A stretch of 64,000 bases of DNA, from positions 3,968,001 to 4,032,000 of the forward strand of contig OX940871.1 in the NCBI GenBank assembly GCA_954871525.1, read 5' to 3'. Positions 12,051-23,575 of the stretch are shown piece after piece (position 1 is the stretch's first letter; each line of letters begins with the position of its first letter). The translations under genes and the position numbers were made by a program. The stretch comes from Parietaria judaica (taxonomy: Eukaryota; Streptophyta; Magnoliopsida; Rosales; Urticaceae). The notes below the pieces were generated by a model. That model made no database searches, was not told where the DNA came from, and was given only the letters and a program-made list of their open reading frames with translations.

Positions 12051-12630
12051 CATATTATTAATATTGTTGATACATAGATTCTGTTAATAACCAAGCTGCG
12101 TAGAGAAGTGTTTGAATGAAAACTAAGATAAATAACACAAATTGATACATTGAAATATTCTAAAGATGTTTCTTTAGGTTCTATGTTTTTATTATTATTT
12201 TGTTATCATTATTTTTATATGGAGTGACTCTATTGACAAAAAAATATTCTTGTATTAAAAGATATATTTACAGTATTAGAAGAAGCTTAGCACTGTTAGC
12301 CGCATACTTTATCGATCAAGATTATAAGGGTAATTAACGGCATAAGTAGTAAATGTTTTCGAATTTCCTTAAGCATGGTGCCAATGACCAAAAGCGATGG
12401 CAAAAGTCTCCAATGTGCACTAATTACTCTAATCACAAAATTCCATCCAACTAATTTGATGATTGTTAGTCAAATGATGATGTGGCAGTGTTGACTGACA
12501 CGCGGACATTTACGTGGCACACTATGTCGTCTTTTTTATTAAAAAAAAAATTGCCACGTCTTTTTTTTATTTTATTTTTATTTTTACGGGGACTACTTAT
12601 TTTCTCACCCTCTCTCACGTTACCACGTGT

Positions 12631-12631
12631 A

Positions 12632-12683
<52 letters not shown>
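12631..12683. repeat. CT microsatellite
   Basis: Nearly pure CT dinucleotide run inside the Mutator-type element. Open frames across it on the plus strand are low-complexity artefacts. Confidence 0.9.
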
Positions 12684-12691
<8 letters not shown>

Positions 12692-12898
12692 TTCCTGAGT
12701 TGTCCCACGTGTCATCCAAATAAGTAATCAAAATATTTTGTATTTGTATTTTGGAACCATGACCAAACCCAGATAAACAAAGCACTAAATTACTACATCA
12801 AATGTATTTGGTGTCAAAATGTAATGGATATAACAATTTAAATAGCAAACATATCCATTAATATGTGAGATATCTTTTCAATTATTATCCGTCATTTT

Positions 12899-13079
12899 TC
12901 GGGTAGTGGTTGAAAATACTACTAAAGTTGTAAATAGTATCCTACTTATAAGTTTATTTTCGGTTAGTTGTTGAAAATACTACTAAAGTTGTAAATATTA
13001 TCCTACTTATAAGTTTATTTTCGGGTAGTTGCTGAAAATACTACTAAAATTGTAAATATTATCCTACTTAAGAGTTTTA
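12899..13079. repeat. Three-copy 61-bp tandem repeat
   Basis: The core TGAAAATACTACTAAA recurs at about 12911, 12972 and 13033, giving a 61-bp period with few differences. It lies within the Mutator-type foldback element. Confidence 0.85.
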
Positions 13080-13668
13080 AACTTACATCTTATGATAATT
13101 TAATAAAGTAAAATAAATATGAAATAAATTTATGTATTTATTAACAATATCACGACTAATTAAATAAAAAAAATGAGTTTAGCATAGCTACTGTAACTAG
13201 CTTATTATGATTAGTTAATAAACATGATGATCATAAATATATAGAAATTTTAAAAAATGAATAATGTGACTTGACTAACGTAAACCCGTTTGATTGTTCA
13301 TAAATTTTATACTAATCTTGCTAAAGTCCAACTATATAAAACCAAACTTTAGATAATGTGGATTACTTATTATGCTAATTATACAATATTATTTCCTATT
13401 GGTTTAGTTAATTATACTTATCTTGATAATCTCTTAATATGTTTACTATTTAAATTGTTATATTCATTACAATTTGTCACCAAATAACTTCGGTGGTTTA
13501 GTGTTTTGTTTCTTTGGGATTTGAGTTTCAACCTTAAAAAAGCAAAAAAAAAAAATGCTAGTTATTTGGATGACACATGTCATAGTGTGAGAAATAGAGA
13601 ATGGACACGTGGCAACGTGAGAGAAAGCGAGAAGAAAAGTGGGCTAGGTTGAAGAATTGCAAAAAAAA

Positions 13669-15309
13669 GGGATAATAGCGGCAAAAGTGGCCAAAGTTAG
13701 GCCAAGTGTGCAAATAAGTAGCCAAACTGATTTAATATCGGCATAAGTAGCCAAAGTTTACCAAACCGTGGACAGTACAAATTCCATCCATTTCAAGTCA
13801 ACGCTGTTTGCCATGTCATTTCCACAAGTGTTGAGCTTTGGACACTTATTTGCACACTCGGCCTAACTTTAGCCACTTTTGCTGCTATTATCCCTTATTT
13901 TTTTACGCTCCAAAGTATTTTTTAGTGTTTATCTAATTTTTTTTTGTTTTTTCTTTTTCTTAAGATTTGACTAAAACTTGATTTCCGAAAGAATTGATTC
14001 CGTTTCTTAAATTTAGAACGCTGAATATCACTCTCAATTTTCAAAACATTTATGTGTTATCGGTTTCACATGTAATTTAGGATCATAGTATTTGACATAA
14101 AACCTCTATATACTTAATTGTTAGGGACCATTAAATTATTTTAAAGGACCAAAAGATCATTTAATAGCGGTATAAGTACCAAAAGATTATTTCCGTCCAT
14201 ATTTGACTAACGGAAGTAGTCAACGTTTGCGTGGTCAGCTTCTCGTCAATGCGGACACCACGTAATCCGACATGTAACCATACATGTCATCCTCGTGTCA
14301 TCAAGTTTAATGCAAAATTAATGGCGATTGCATTAAATTTGATGACGCGAGGATGACGTGTTTGGTGACATGTCGGATTACGTGGCGTCCATGTTGATGA
14401 GAAGCTGACCACGCAAACGTTGACTACTTCCGTTAGTCAAATATGGACGGAAATCATTTTTTGTCATTATACTGCTATTAAATGGGGTTGGGGCTATGCC
14501 GCCCCAGTTGAGTAAAGGTTGAGGACTTATGCCGCTATTATCCCATTTTATTAAGATTATTAAGTTTATGAAATTTCGTTAAATACAATAAAATTTCCTA
14601 ACATGGTACAATAAAATTTCCTAAAATTAATAATCTTAATAAAATAATGTAAAAGAGTCTCGATTTTAGTCTCGGATCTAACTAACAATGTTAGGCCAAC
14701 ATTATTAACGAAAATTTTATTTTGTATAAAGGTTTTAAAACATACCTACTTTAGTACATTTTAAAACACACAATAAGTAATTTGAATAAAAAAAACTTGT
14801 GGCTAAATGTATATTTCGTACCAATTCCTTTAAAAAAAATATAATGGTCCCTAACAATTAAATATATAGAGGTTTTATGTCAAATCCTATGATCGTAAAT
14901 TACATGTGAAACCGATAACACATTTTAATGTTTTCAAAATTGAGAGTGATATTGAGCATTCTAAAAATAAAAAAACGGAATCAGTTCTTTCGAAAATCAA
15001 GTTTTAGTCAAATCTTAAGAAAAAAAAATAACAAAAAAAATATAGATAAACCCTAAAAAATACTTTGGAACGTAAAAAAATAAGGGATAATAGCGGCAAA
15101 AGTGGCTAAAGTTAGGCCGATTGTGCAAATAAGTGGCCAAAGCTCAACACTTCTGGAAATGACGTAGCAAACGGCGTTGACATGAAATGGATAGAATTTT
15201 TACTTTCCACAGTTTGGTAAACTTCGGCTACTTATGCCGATATTAAATCGGTTTGGCCACTTATTTGCACACTTGGCTTAACTTTGACCACTTTTGCCGC
15301 TATTATCCC
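13669..15309. mobile_element. Inner palindromic MULE-like element
   Basis: Both ends read inward as GGGATAATAGCGGCAAAAGT. The left arm (13669 to about 14125) and right arm (about 14845-15309) are inverted copies, sharing for example the segment around TGTTATCGGTTTCACATGTAA. Each arm itself holds a shorter unit with GGGATAATAGC / GCTATTATCCC ends (13669-13902 and 15088-15309). A-rich flanks stop me from fixing a target duplication. It is nested inside the larger element at 12328-15549. Confidence 0.7.
14155..14547. mobile_element. Nested MULE MITE, left end eroded
   Basis: A palindromic unit whose right end is GCCGCTATTATCCC. Its interior (GACGTGTTTGGTGACATG, CAAACGTTGACTACTTCCG) matches the complete element at 61815-62281 closely. 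The left terminal repeat is missing or replaced. It sits in the loop of the palindrome at 13669-15309. Confidence 0.7.
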
Positions 15310-15632
15310 AAAAAATAATGATGTGGAAACAAATTAAAAATTAAAAATGACGTGGCATGCCATGTGGTTGTCTGCGTGGCGGTCAACACTGCCACATCAT
15401 CCGTTGACTAACATCCATCCAATTAGTTTGATGAAATTTTGTGATTAGAGTGATTAGTGCACATTGAGGACTTTTGCCGTCGTTTTTAGGAATTGGCATC
15501 ATGCCTAAGGAAATTCGAAAACCTTGGCCACTTATGCAGCTAATTACCCAGATTATAATATACACAATTTATGCCTAGAAAAAAAAACCCATTATTTTGT
15601 TTTCATTGATTGACATTTATCTTTGGTTAGAG

Positions 15633-15816
15633 CAAGGTATTAAATTTCCCGAATATCCATGGGCATGCCCATCGAAAATCTTTTTTCGAAGATATGCGAA
15701 ACGATATATTCATCGGCGTACCCATCGATATACCTATAGAGATACTCATCGACAAGCGATATATCCGTAAAATGAAAAGTGCGAAACAACATCGGCAAAC
15801 GGTATTTAAAACCTTG
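15633..15816. mobile_element. hAT-type MITE with 8-bp TSD
   Basis: 184 bp bounded by CAAGGTATTAAAT and ATTTAAAACCTTG. GGTTAGAG is duplicated exactly at 15625-15632 and 15817-15824. The interior is a run of CGATATAT/CCATCG-type words with no coding capacity. Confidence 0.85.
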
Positions 15817-15824
15817 GGTTAGAG

Positions 15825-17028
15825 TATTGAAATGGTGAATGATGCTTAGTAACGTACAGTTGATTCTCCTTTGTCGACAATTTTCCTAGGGAACTTCTAT
15901 CTCGTGGACTTGTTCTCCCACGCTAAATTGGGCTTTTATATTGTGTTGGGCTTTAGCTCCGAATCGACTCATACTACTAAGCCCATGCCATATGAATGAG
16001 AAAGACTTCATTTTCGCGAAATTAAGAAACAATTACAAAGCCCTATTCCAATTACGCGGCATAGGACTTTGTGGATTGTCTGATTTATCCGACCAACAAG
16101 TTGAGCTACTTCGTCGGTACGCTCGATATTGACGTCTACATCGATCGTGTCAGATTACTTGACCATGAACACCCAACCCTATATGCCCGAAGTTAAGTGT
16201 ATCAACATCAATCGGGTTGCTTGAGGCTCGACAACCACAACGATGGGTCTACCGCACAAAGATTGAGTTTCAAGACCGAAATCGGAACAAACAAACAAAA
16301 TAGTAAAATCTCAATTCTCATTCTCATGCAAAAAAAAAAAAAAAAACTACGTCTAAGGTGACGGTGTTCAATTAACTCTCTTAATTTTTCTCCTACTATC
16401 ATACCTTAAATATAATTATTTAAATGTAAAGGTATGATCTAACCTTTTACTTTCACTAAAATCTAAATATAACCCCATAAATATAATATAATTTCTAATA
16501 AAAGCTAAATTTAACGTCTATTAATAAAATAAGTTTATATATATATAGTTTTTTTGACCAAGGACAAAAAAGAAAAGCAAAGAAAACTCCGGGTCCGCAT
16601 AGAGAGACGACAGCTACAAAGCATCCAAACGGGTCGGATCGGGTATCGCAAAACGGAGCAAGCCCCGACTTGAGAAAAGCAAATGCCCGTTTCGTGAAAA
16701 GGAAAATCCCTCGGCCTCGAACCAGATCTGTCCCATTTCTCTCTCCTCCTCCATTCACGACCTCCGACGAATTCCTCAGATCGCTCTCCTCAAGGTGCCT
16801 CAGATCTCTCTCAATCTCGCTTCTTTCATCGCTTCCTTCTCCCAATTTCTAGGTTTTCGATTCGTAGATTCATCGATGTTTTGTTTGTATGTACCTATGA
16901 TGATTCGCTTGAATCTTTTCTGGTTTCTTTGTCTTGGTTGAGCTCGGAAGAATCGAGCGAAGCAACCTAGCTATTTTGTGGCTGATTTTGTTTTAATTGC
17001 TTTCTGGTGTGAAGATCTTGAGGCGAAC
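15825..17028 (+). promoter_or_regulatory. Upstream region and 5' leader of the PP2A-A gene
   Basis: No other gene is seen. From about 16730 the sequence turns pyrimidine-rich (TCTCTCCTCCTCC), as in plant leaders. A donor-like site near 16853 (TAGGTTTTCG) followed by T-rich sequence suggests an intron in the 5' UTR, as plant PP2A-A genes often have. I cannot fix the start site. A TATA-like run (TATATATATAG) lies near 16536. Confidence 0.4.
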
Positions 17029-20000
17029 ATGGCTATGGTTGACGAGCCTCTGTACCCGATTGCTGTTCTCATCGACGAGCTCAAGAACGAGGATATTCAG
17101 CTTAGATTGAACTCGATCCGGCGGCTCTCGACGATTGCACGCGCCCTCGGCGAGGAGAGGACTAGGAAGGAGCTGATTCCGTTCCTCAGCGAGAATAATG
17201 ACGACGAAGATGAAGTGCTTCTTGCTATGGCGGAGGAGCTGGGGGTGTTTATCCCGTATGTCGGAGGCGTAGAGCACGCTAATGTTCTGCTCCAGCCTCT
17301 GGAAACTCTCTGCACCGTGGAGGAAACGTGCGTGAGGGACAAAGCCGTCGAGTCCTTGTGCAGGATCGGTTCCCAGATGAGGGAGAAGGACTTGGTTGAG
17401 TACTTCATTCCCATGGTCAAGGTCAGTTCTTGTTTCGATAATCCTTCGGTAATTATGGAGATCTCTATTTTGGGTAGCGGTGGAAGTTAGTAATATTCTG
17501 CCACGAGACTGTATTTTATCTGCAAATTCGGTGGTCGAGGCATCGAACGATACATGTCGGTACTTGAATTGTTAGCTGACCAGCTCTAAGATGATTACTG
17601 TAGTTAATGAAACCGAACAGAGAAAAGAAAGAGTGCACGTCATGAATCAAGGGCATAAGTTGAAATAGGCATATTTTTTGGGGATTTAAATAGATCATGT
17701 AGAGATTTAGGTATGATAAGTGTGATGGATGCTGATCTTTTGGTATCAACTTTTTCAAAAAATTTAGAGACTAGCTGCTGGGGAATGGTTTACAGCCCGG
17801 GTGTCGTCTTGTGGTCTGTTTCATATTGCCTACCCGAGCGGCTCGGAGACTCTAAAGACTGAGCTAAGAACTGTGTACAGTCAGCTCTGCCAAGATGACA
17901 TGCCGATGGTTAGGAGATCTGCTGCAACTAACCTTGGAAAATTTGCTGCGACTGTTGAAGCTGCCTATTTGAAAGCTGATATCATGTCTATTTTCGAAGA
18001 TCTGACACAAGATGGTAAGTTTAGAAAAAGTGCTTTGATATTCAAGATCAAACACCGAAATGTATGACATTTGGATTTATATAGCACGTTGTTTCCTACT
18101 AAAAATGAACTACTTGCTGTTACTTCTCTTTGCAGATCAGGATTCTGTCCGTTTATTAGCTGTGGAGGGCTGTGCAGCTCTTGGGAAGTTGCTGGAGCCG
18201 CAAGATTGCGTGGCTCATATTCTCCCTGTCATTGTCAATTTCTCACAGGTTAGTTTCACAAAATTGCAAGGTTTATGCTGTTCTATGGTACATGTTGATC
18301 TGAGACAAATTTTTATTTTTATCAACCAGGATAAATCATGGCGTGTTCGTTACATGGTTGCTAATCAACTTTACGAGTTGTGTGAAGCGGTTGGCCCTGA
18401 ACCTACCAGGTACCCATTTTTACTTAGTTTTATTTATTATTTATGAGTCCAAACATGTAAAGCTTTGATTCACAGTTTTTTAATATGTATATATTAGGTC
18501 GGACCTAGTCCCTGCTTATGTTCGTCTTCTTCGTGATAATGAGGCTGAAGTAAGAATAGCTGCAGCAGGAAAAGTAACCAAGTTTTGTCGGATTCTGAGT
18601 CCAGAACTAGCAATTCAACATATATTGCCATGTGTGAAGGTAAAGTTGCTCAAGAAATCTCTCTTTAAGATAATATATACTTAGTTTTTTTTTTATTGAC
18701 ATTTTATTCGTCTGTTTCCGTATATTATTACATGTAAAAGTTATTTGATTCAAGATTCCTTCTGTAGGAGTTATCAACTGATTCATCTCAGCATGTTCGG
18801 TCTGCATTGGCTTCAGTTATCATGGGCATGGCACCGGTCTTAGGAAAGGTAAAAACTTCACTAATTATTTGCATATCGTCATGGAAATATTTATAATGTA
18901 GTTCTTATGGTTGGTGATTTCAGGAAGCAACCATAGAACAATTGCTGCCTATTTTCCTCTCTCTTCTGAAGGACGAGTTCCCGGATGTCCGCTTGAACAT
19001 CATCAGCAAGCTAGACCAAGTCAACCAGGTTTGTATCATTATTCTTGTTGTGTTTTCATCTCTTCCATTTATCGTTCATAGAAAACTCTGGCCTGCCTTT
19101 CAAGGTAGGCTTGACCGTATAATATGAATCTACATCCATGAAAAATCATAGAAGAACTTCAAGCGTAAAAGTGAACGTGTTTTCTTGAAACAGGTGATTG
19201 GGATTGACCTGCTATCTCAGTCTTTATTACCGGCGATCGTTGAACTCGCAGAGGATAGACACTGGAGAGTTCGGCTTGCAATCATAGAATACATTCCTTT
19301 ATTGGCAAGTCAATTGGGTGTAGGGTTCTTCGATGACAAGCTTGGGGCTCTGTGCATGCAGTGGTTAAAAGACAAGGTTTGAACCCGAGTTGATGAATTA
19401 TTTACGTGACTTAAGATGCATGTATTAAGTTATTCTATTTGCCGTATTTTCTTTAGGTTCTTTTGGTCAATACACTGATTTGGTCACAAAATTTGCAAAG
19501 AAGGAAGGAAAAAGCTCATTTTGTCCAAACTTAAAATAATTTTATTTTTATTTATAACTAGGGGCCAATAATTCTTTGGTCATGATTCTCTTGCCATGTT
19601 CCTTGCTTTCCCATTTAGATACGCTATATTATAGCATTTTATTATTTCTTCACGTGCATAGCTGTATGTGGCATTTTTATGTTTTAAGTTTGGTGAAAGT
19701 ATAAGTAATAAATGATCATAATTTCAGGTGTACTCGATACGTGATGCGGCTGCTAACAATGTGAAGCGTCTTGCTGAGGAATTCGGACCAGAATGGGCTA
19801 TGCAACACATTATCCCTCAGGTTTTTATTTTTTTCACTGTATAATTATCACTAAATCTTTAATTTCTTGCTTATTATATAATTGTTTTTACGTTCTTCAG
19901 AGGTTTATTTATTTATTTATTTATGTATTTTTGTAAACAAAGGGCTCTTAAATAGTTAATTGAAAAAGTTTAAACATATCTTTTTCCTTGACAGGTTCTG

Positions 20001-20734
20001 GACATGATTAACAACCCACACTACCTGTACCGAATGACCATTTTGCACGCGGTCTCTCTCCTTGCCCCGGTTATTGGAGCCGACATCACTTGCTCCAAAC
20101 TTTTGCCCGTGGTTGTTAACGCGTCCAAAGATAGGTAAAAGCCGAGGTTTTGTTTATTAATTATGATTATTATTTATCAAAGGGAGCGGGTCTGAGAGCA
20201 ATCTCTTGCAGGGTACCTAACATCAAGTTCAACGTCGCTAAGGTGTTGCAATCGCTCATTCCAATCGTTGATCAATCGGTTAGTGTCTTTTCTTTGTCTT
20301 GCGTGTAGACCTTTAAATTTTGGTTTTTGGCAGAAATGGTCCCTCAAATTAAGAAAACTGCACATATAATCTTGTCATTTGTAAAGCATTTTACCCTTTA
20401 TTTGTTTTATTACGTGGATATAGTTTCGGATTTTCTTTATAGTAAATAAAAACACTACTTTCAGTCTAATGTTTTTAATCTTATAAATTGTTATTGGCTT
20501 GTTTCTCCGATAAATTATTAAAATCAAAATAGAAACGGTGAGACGTAAGATGCGCCCCAAATCTTATCAAAACTGTATTTTCTCATTCTGAAACGGTAAT
20601 GTCGAACAATGTAGGTGGTGGAGAAGTCGATCCGACCCTGTTTGATGGAGCTGAGCGAGGATCCGGACGTGGACGTGCGGTTCTTTGCGAACCAAGCGCT
20701 GCAATCGAGCGAGCAGGTGATGATGTCTAGCTAG
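17029..20734 (+). CDS. PP2AA: PP2A 65-kDa scaffold (A) subunit
   Basis: Scaffold of protein phosphatase 2A. Its HEAT repeats hold the catalytic C subunit and a variable B subunit, and in plants it affects auxin transport and hormone signalling. Twelve exons: 17029-17421, 17768-18014, 18136-18248, 18330-18409, 18498-18639, 18768-18848, 18924-19028, 19194-19376, 19728-19820, 19995-20134, 20212-20278, 20615-20734. All borders are GT-AG and in frame, giving 587 aa, the standard length of plant A subunits. The start [19 protein letters not shown] and the end in VMMSS match RCN1-type proteins. HEAT-repeat words occur throughout ([70 protein letters not shown]). The gene looks intact. I cannot say which of the plant paralogues (RCN1, PP2AA2, PP2AA3) it matches best. 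Confidence 0.97.
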
Positions 20735-21604
20735 ATATTTTTATTTTTGATTTTGGGTTTAGAAAAATGTGTCGTTTCTTGTTGGAAAGTTCCGCTACAC
20801 ATTCTGGTGTATGTAATGATGTCATGAGATCCAGATTTTAATTTTGTTAACCATTTCATACTATATCCACTGAATTTCTTGTTATTATATATTATTTTTG
20901 ATATTCTTCTAAGTTTATTTTTAGTATAATACACTTGTTTACGAGAAGTTGTTTGTAAGCTTGTAATATTAGATTTTTTTATTTATTTTTTATCTCCCAA
21001 ATATATTGTTAGTAGTATAATTAAGTATTGTTGACAGTGGTTCACGTTCTTTTAAGTTTGAGCTATTTTGGGTACTTTTATTATCTGTATATATATATAT
21101 ATATATATATGTTTTACTTTCTTATTGTCCTAAATAATAAAAGCATCACCAATGATCTTTGGAATGCCTTAGAACCCGAAGTTGTGGCTCTTTCGGAAAT
21201 TCCGTGGCCGCATTTAGACATGTAAAGTATTCGGTATAAATGGAGTCTTGACGTATCGTTTCTTAAAATTCTAATTAGTAAGACAATTTTTTTATTATAT
21301 ATATAAATTTAGATTTAGGTACACTTGGGAATCGTTTTTTTTTTTTATATATATATATATATAATTTTTTTAGTAGTGCATTTGAGAAATGATAACAAAA
21401 TACCCATAAGATATTGATTGATCGTATAATGGGGCTATCTTAGTAATTTGTTGATTTATAAAAAGGACGGTAATAATCCAGAGGATTAAATATTGTTAAA
21501 GTAGAGCTTCCATTGAAAAACATGAAATTAAAGCCTTAGATATATTTCTTGTAGTTGTATACATATATAAAATATACTACAACACTTGAATACATTAGAT
21601 TGTG
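20735..21604. other. 3' flank of PP2A-A, AT-rich
   Basis: AT-rich sequence with a TA microsatellite at about 21087-21110 and another near 21345-21362. No gene or element ends are recognised. Confidence 0.5.
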
Positions 21605-22110
21605 ACCATAATATACCCTTCTAATTACCTAAACTATTTGGCGACTTTTCAATTTAAATAAATATAATATTTGTATATTAGTACAGCAGAACCTCTATTA
21701 ATTAATACTCGATAAAATACCTCGATTAATTAATAATTTTCTTCGGTCTCGACTATACTAACGTAGTTCAATTTTTACCTCGATAATATTATAAATTTTT
21801 CTGGTCCCAACCTTATTAATTTACAGAGGTTCAACTATATATAGTAATGGGTAATTTAAAGACTATGATTAAGTCCAAAAGCATGCAAGATTACATTTAT
21901 ATATATACAAAAATGATACTCTTGCAATCACAATAGACAATATCTAGGAAAAAAAAAGATAATTTGTTTTTCTTTTTTATGTGCAAGAAGTTAGCATTTA
22001 TATATAAATGCAGCCGCAGAATTTTCCGAAAAAAGCCGCTACTTTGAGTTCTAACTTGTAAGACATTCGAAATTTTAGAAGTATATGTAGGGTCCCAATG
22101 AGTCAATATA
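21605..22110. repeat. Dispersed duplicate of the 3' flank of the APCB1-like gene
   Basis: About 300 bp of this segment (excluding one insertion) match 24957-25235: ACCATAATATACCCTT, TATTTGGCGA.TTTTCAATTTAA, AGTCCAAAAGCAT and ATGATACTCTT appear in the same order in both. The copy here carries the MITE at about 21684-21840, which the other copy lacks. Confidence 0.7.
21684..21840. mobile_element. MITE of the CAGNNGAACCTC family, copy 1
   Basis: The ends are inverted: CAGCAGAACCTCTATTAATT at the left and AATTTACAGAGGTTCAACTA at the right. The element interrupts the duplicated segment; the empty version is at 24957-25235. A second member is at 25608-25756. Target duplication is unclear because the flanks are TA-rich. 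Confidence 0.65.
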
Positions 22111-22193
22111 TAAATAATAATATTATATATTTAATCATGAAATCGCTATAAATATAATATAATATTGCATAAGTAATTATTATTAGGGTGCAA

Positions 22194-22770
22194 ATGAACC
22201 CGGAAAATGCGGGTTTTAATCCGCATCCGGACTGTAATCGTATTATAAAAAAAAGGGAACCGTATTAATCCGGGTTAAACCGGAGCCGGTTTAATAAAAA
22301 AAACCGCATCCGGATTAAACCGGGTCCGGGTCCCGGATTTAAAGAATAAGAAACCCGGAACCCGGATATTAGGTTACTAAAATCCGCTTATTAAATGTAT
22401 CCATATAATATCTAGATTTTTTTTAACCAAAAACATACCTTGATATTTATCTTATTATATGTCTTTCTTAGTGTCGTTGGTTCATTGAATTTGTTTTTAG
22501 CTAAAATGTGGATGTTTTTTTTTTAAAGATAATTGTTAAAAAGAACTTTTACAATAAATTAAAAACTCAAATTCAAAATTAAAATTACAAAAAATCCGAA
22601 TCCGATTTTAAAAACCAGTTTTACTTTTAAAAACCGGGTTTTAACCCGGATCCGGATTTCTGGTGTTTTCAACAACAAAATCCGGATACGGTTCTCGATT
22701 TTAAAAAACCCGTATTCCGGATCCGTGTACCGGGTTTGGCAAAAAACCAGGTACTCGGTCCGCTTGCATG
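22194..22770. mobile_element. hAT-like element, right end eroded
   Basis: Starts TAGGGTGCAAATGAACCCGG and is filled with CCGGA/TCCGG words and inverted stretches, like the proven hAT MITE at 32850-33355. The right end near CCGCTTGCATGC only partly mirrors the left end, and no 8-bp duplication could be matched. Confidence 0.45.
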
Positions 22771-22967
22771 CGCGTTTCCTCTCCCGCTCAGGTTTTAAAT
22801 TTAAATTAAGTTTTAAATTTAAAATAACATTAACGTCGTTCAGGCTTATATACATTATATACATCATTCTACCACCACAATAGGCCTATCTATTTTCTCC
22901 CAGTTTTCCTTGATCTCTTCTCCACGACTTGAATTGCGTCTTCTGAGATCACTCTAATCCAGATCAT

Positions 22968-23575
22968 GACGGCTCCGGCTTGTGAGATTCAACGGCTGGA
23001 AGAAGGTTTCCGCTGAATGGAAGAAGGCCTCCTCAACGGTAGAGGAGATGTACTCGTCATCTTGGCGAGTTTACGGAAGTTGCGAGCGACGTAGAAGGGC
23101 TGATCAAAATTTTCATGCAGCGTCCGGAAGAGTATGACGCGCTTTACACCAGGGCGGCCATATTTTTCTCGCAAGTCTATTCATTGGAAGCGCATCTCTG
23201 GTTTGCAATTTCAAGACTCGGTTATTATGGCAAAGAAGACGCAAAGCGTGATCTGGAAATCGCTTCTAACCGGATCGGAGGGAGGCAGCAAGAGGGGCCG
23301 AGTTGGAGGCTCAAGCACGAGCAAATCCTCACCAGAGACGTCCGGAAAGGCAGCGAGCGCCTGGCGGTCATGAGGAAGCTCCAGTTGCGGCTCGAATCGG
23401 GCATGAAGAACCGAGAGTCGAACCACCGGGGAGGGCGCCTCCTCTGCTGCCACCTGTCCTCAGGGAGGTCCCAATCGGTCAAGGAGAAGAGTCACAGTGC
23501 TGCATCTGCTTACTGCCCTTCAAAGAAGAAAAAAAAATATATACAGTGCTAGAAAAAAAATTTGTGGGGCCCTAG
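22968..23575 (+). pseudogene. Broken coding relic, possibly a RING-type protein
   Basis: GC-rich, coding-like sequence in an AT-rich spacer. One frame from 23115 reads EEYDALYTRAAIFFSQVYSL and LWFAISRLGYYGKEDAKRDLE. Another frame from 23303 ends with CCICLLPFKEE, which resembles the first half of a RING zinc finger (C-x2-C). The frames do not join without shifts, and the RING runs into AAAAAAATATAT, so it is truncated. I do not recognise the parent gene. It could be a retro-copy or captured fragment. Confidence 0.4.

Larger units (their letters stand above)
12328..15549. mobile_element. Mutator-like foldback element, 3.2 kb, 9-bp TSD
   Basis: The ends are inverted repeats (GGGTAATTAACGGCATAAGT at the left; the right end reads inward as GGGTAATTAGCTGCATAAGT). 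AGATTATAA is duplicated exactly at 12319-12327 and 15550-15558, as expected for Mutator-type transposition. The outer arms match over about 200 bp (12328-12540 against 15340-15549). Inside lie a CT microsatellite, a 61-bp tandem repeat and a second palindrome (13669-15309). No transposase frame is seen, so it is non-autonomous. Transcribed, it would fold into a long hairpin. Confidence 0.85.

Noticed and set aside
12482..12727. Small proteins rich in Ser/Leu
   Set aside because: They come from translating a CT microsatellite within a transposon.
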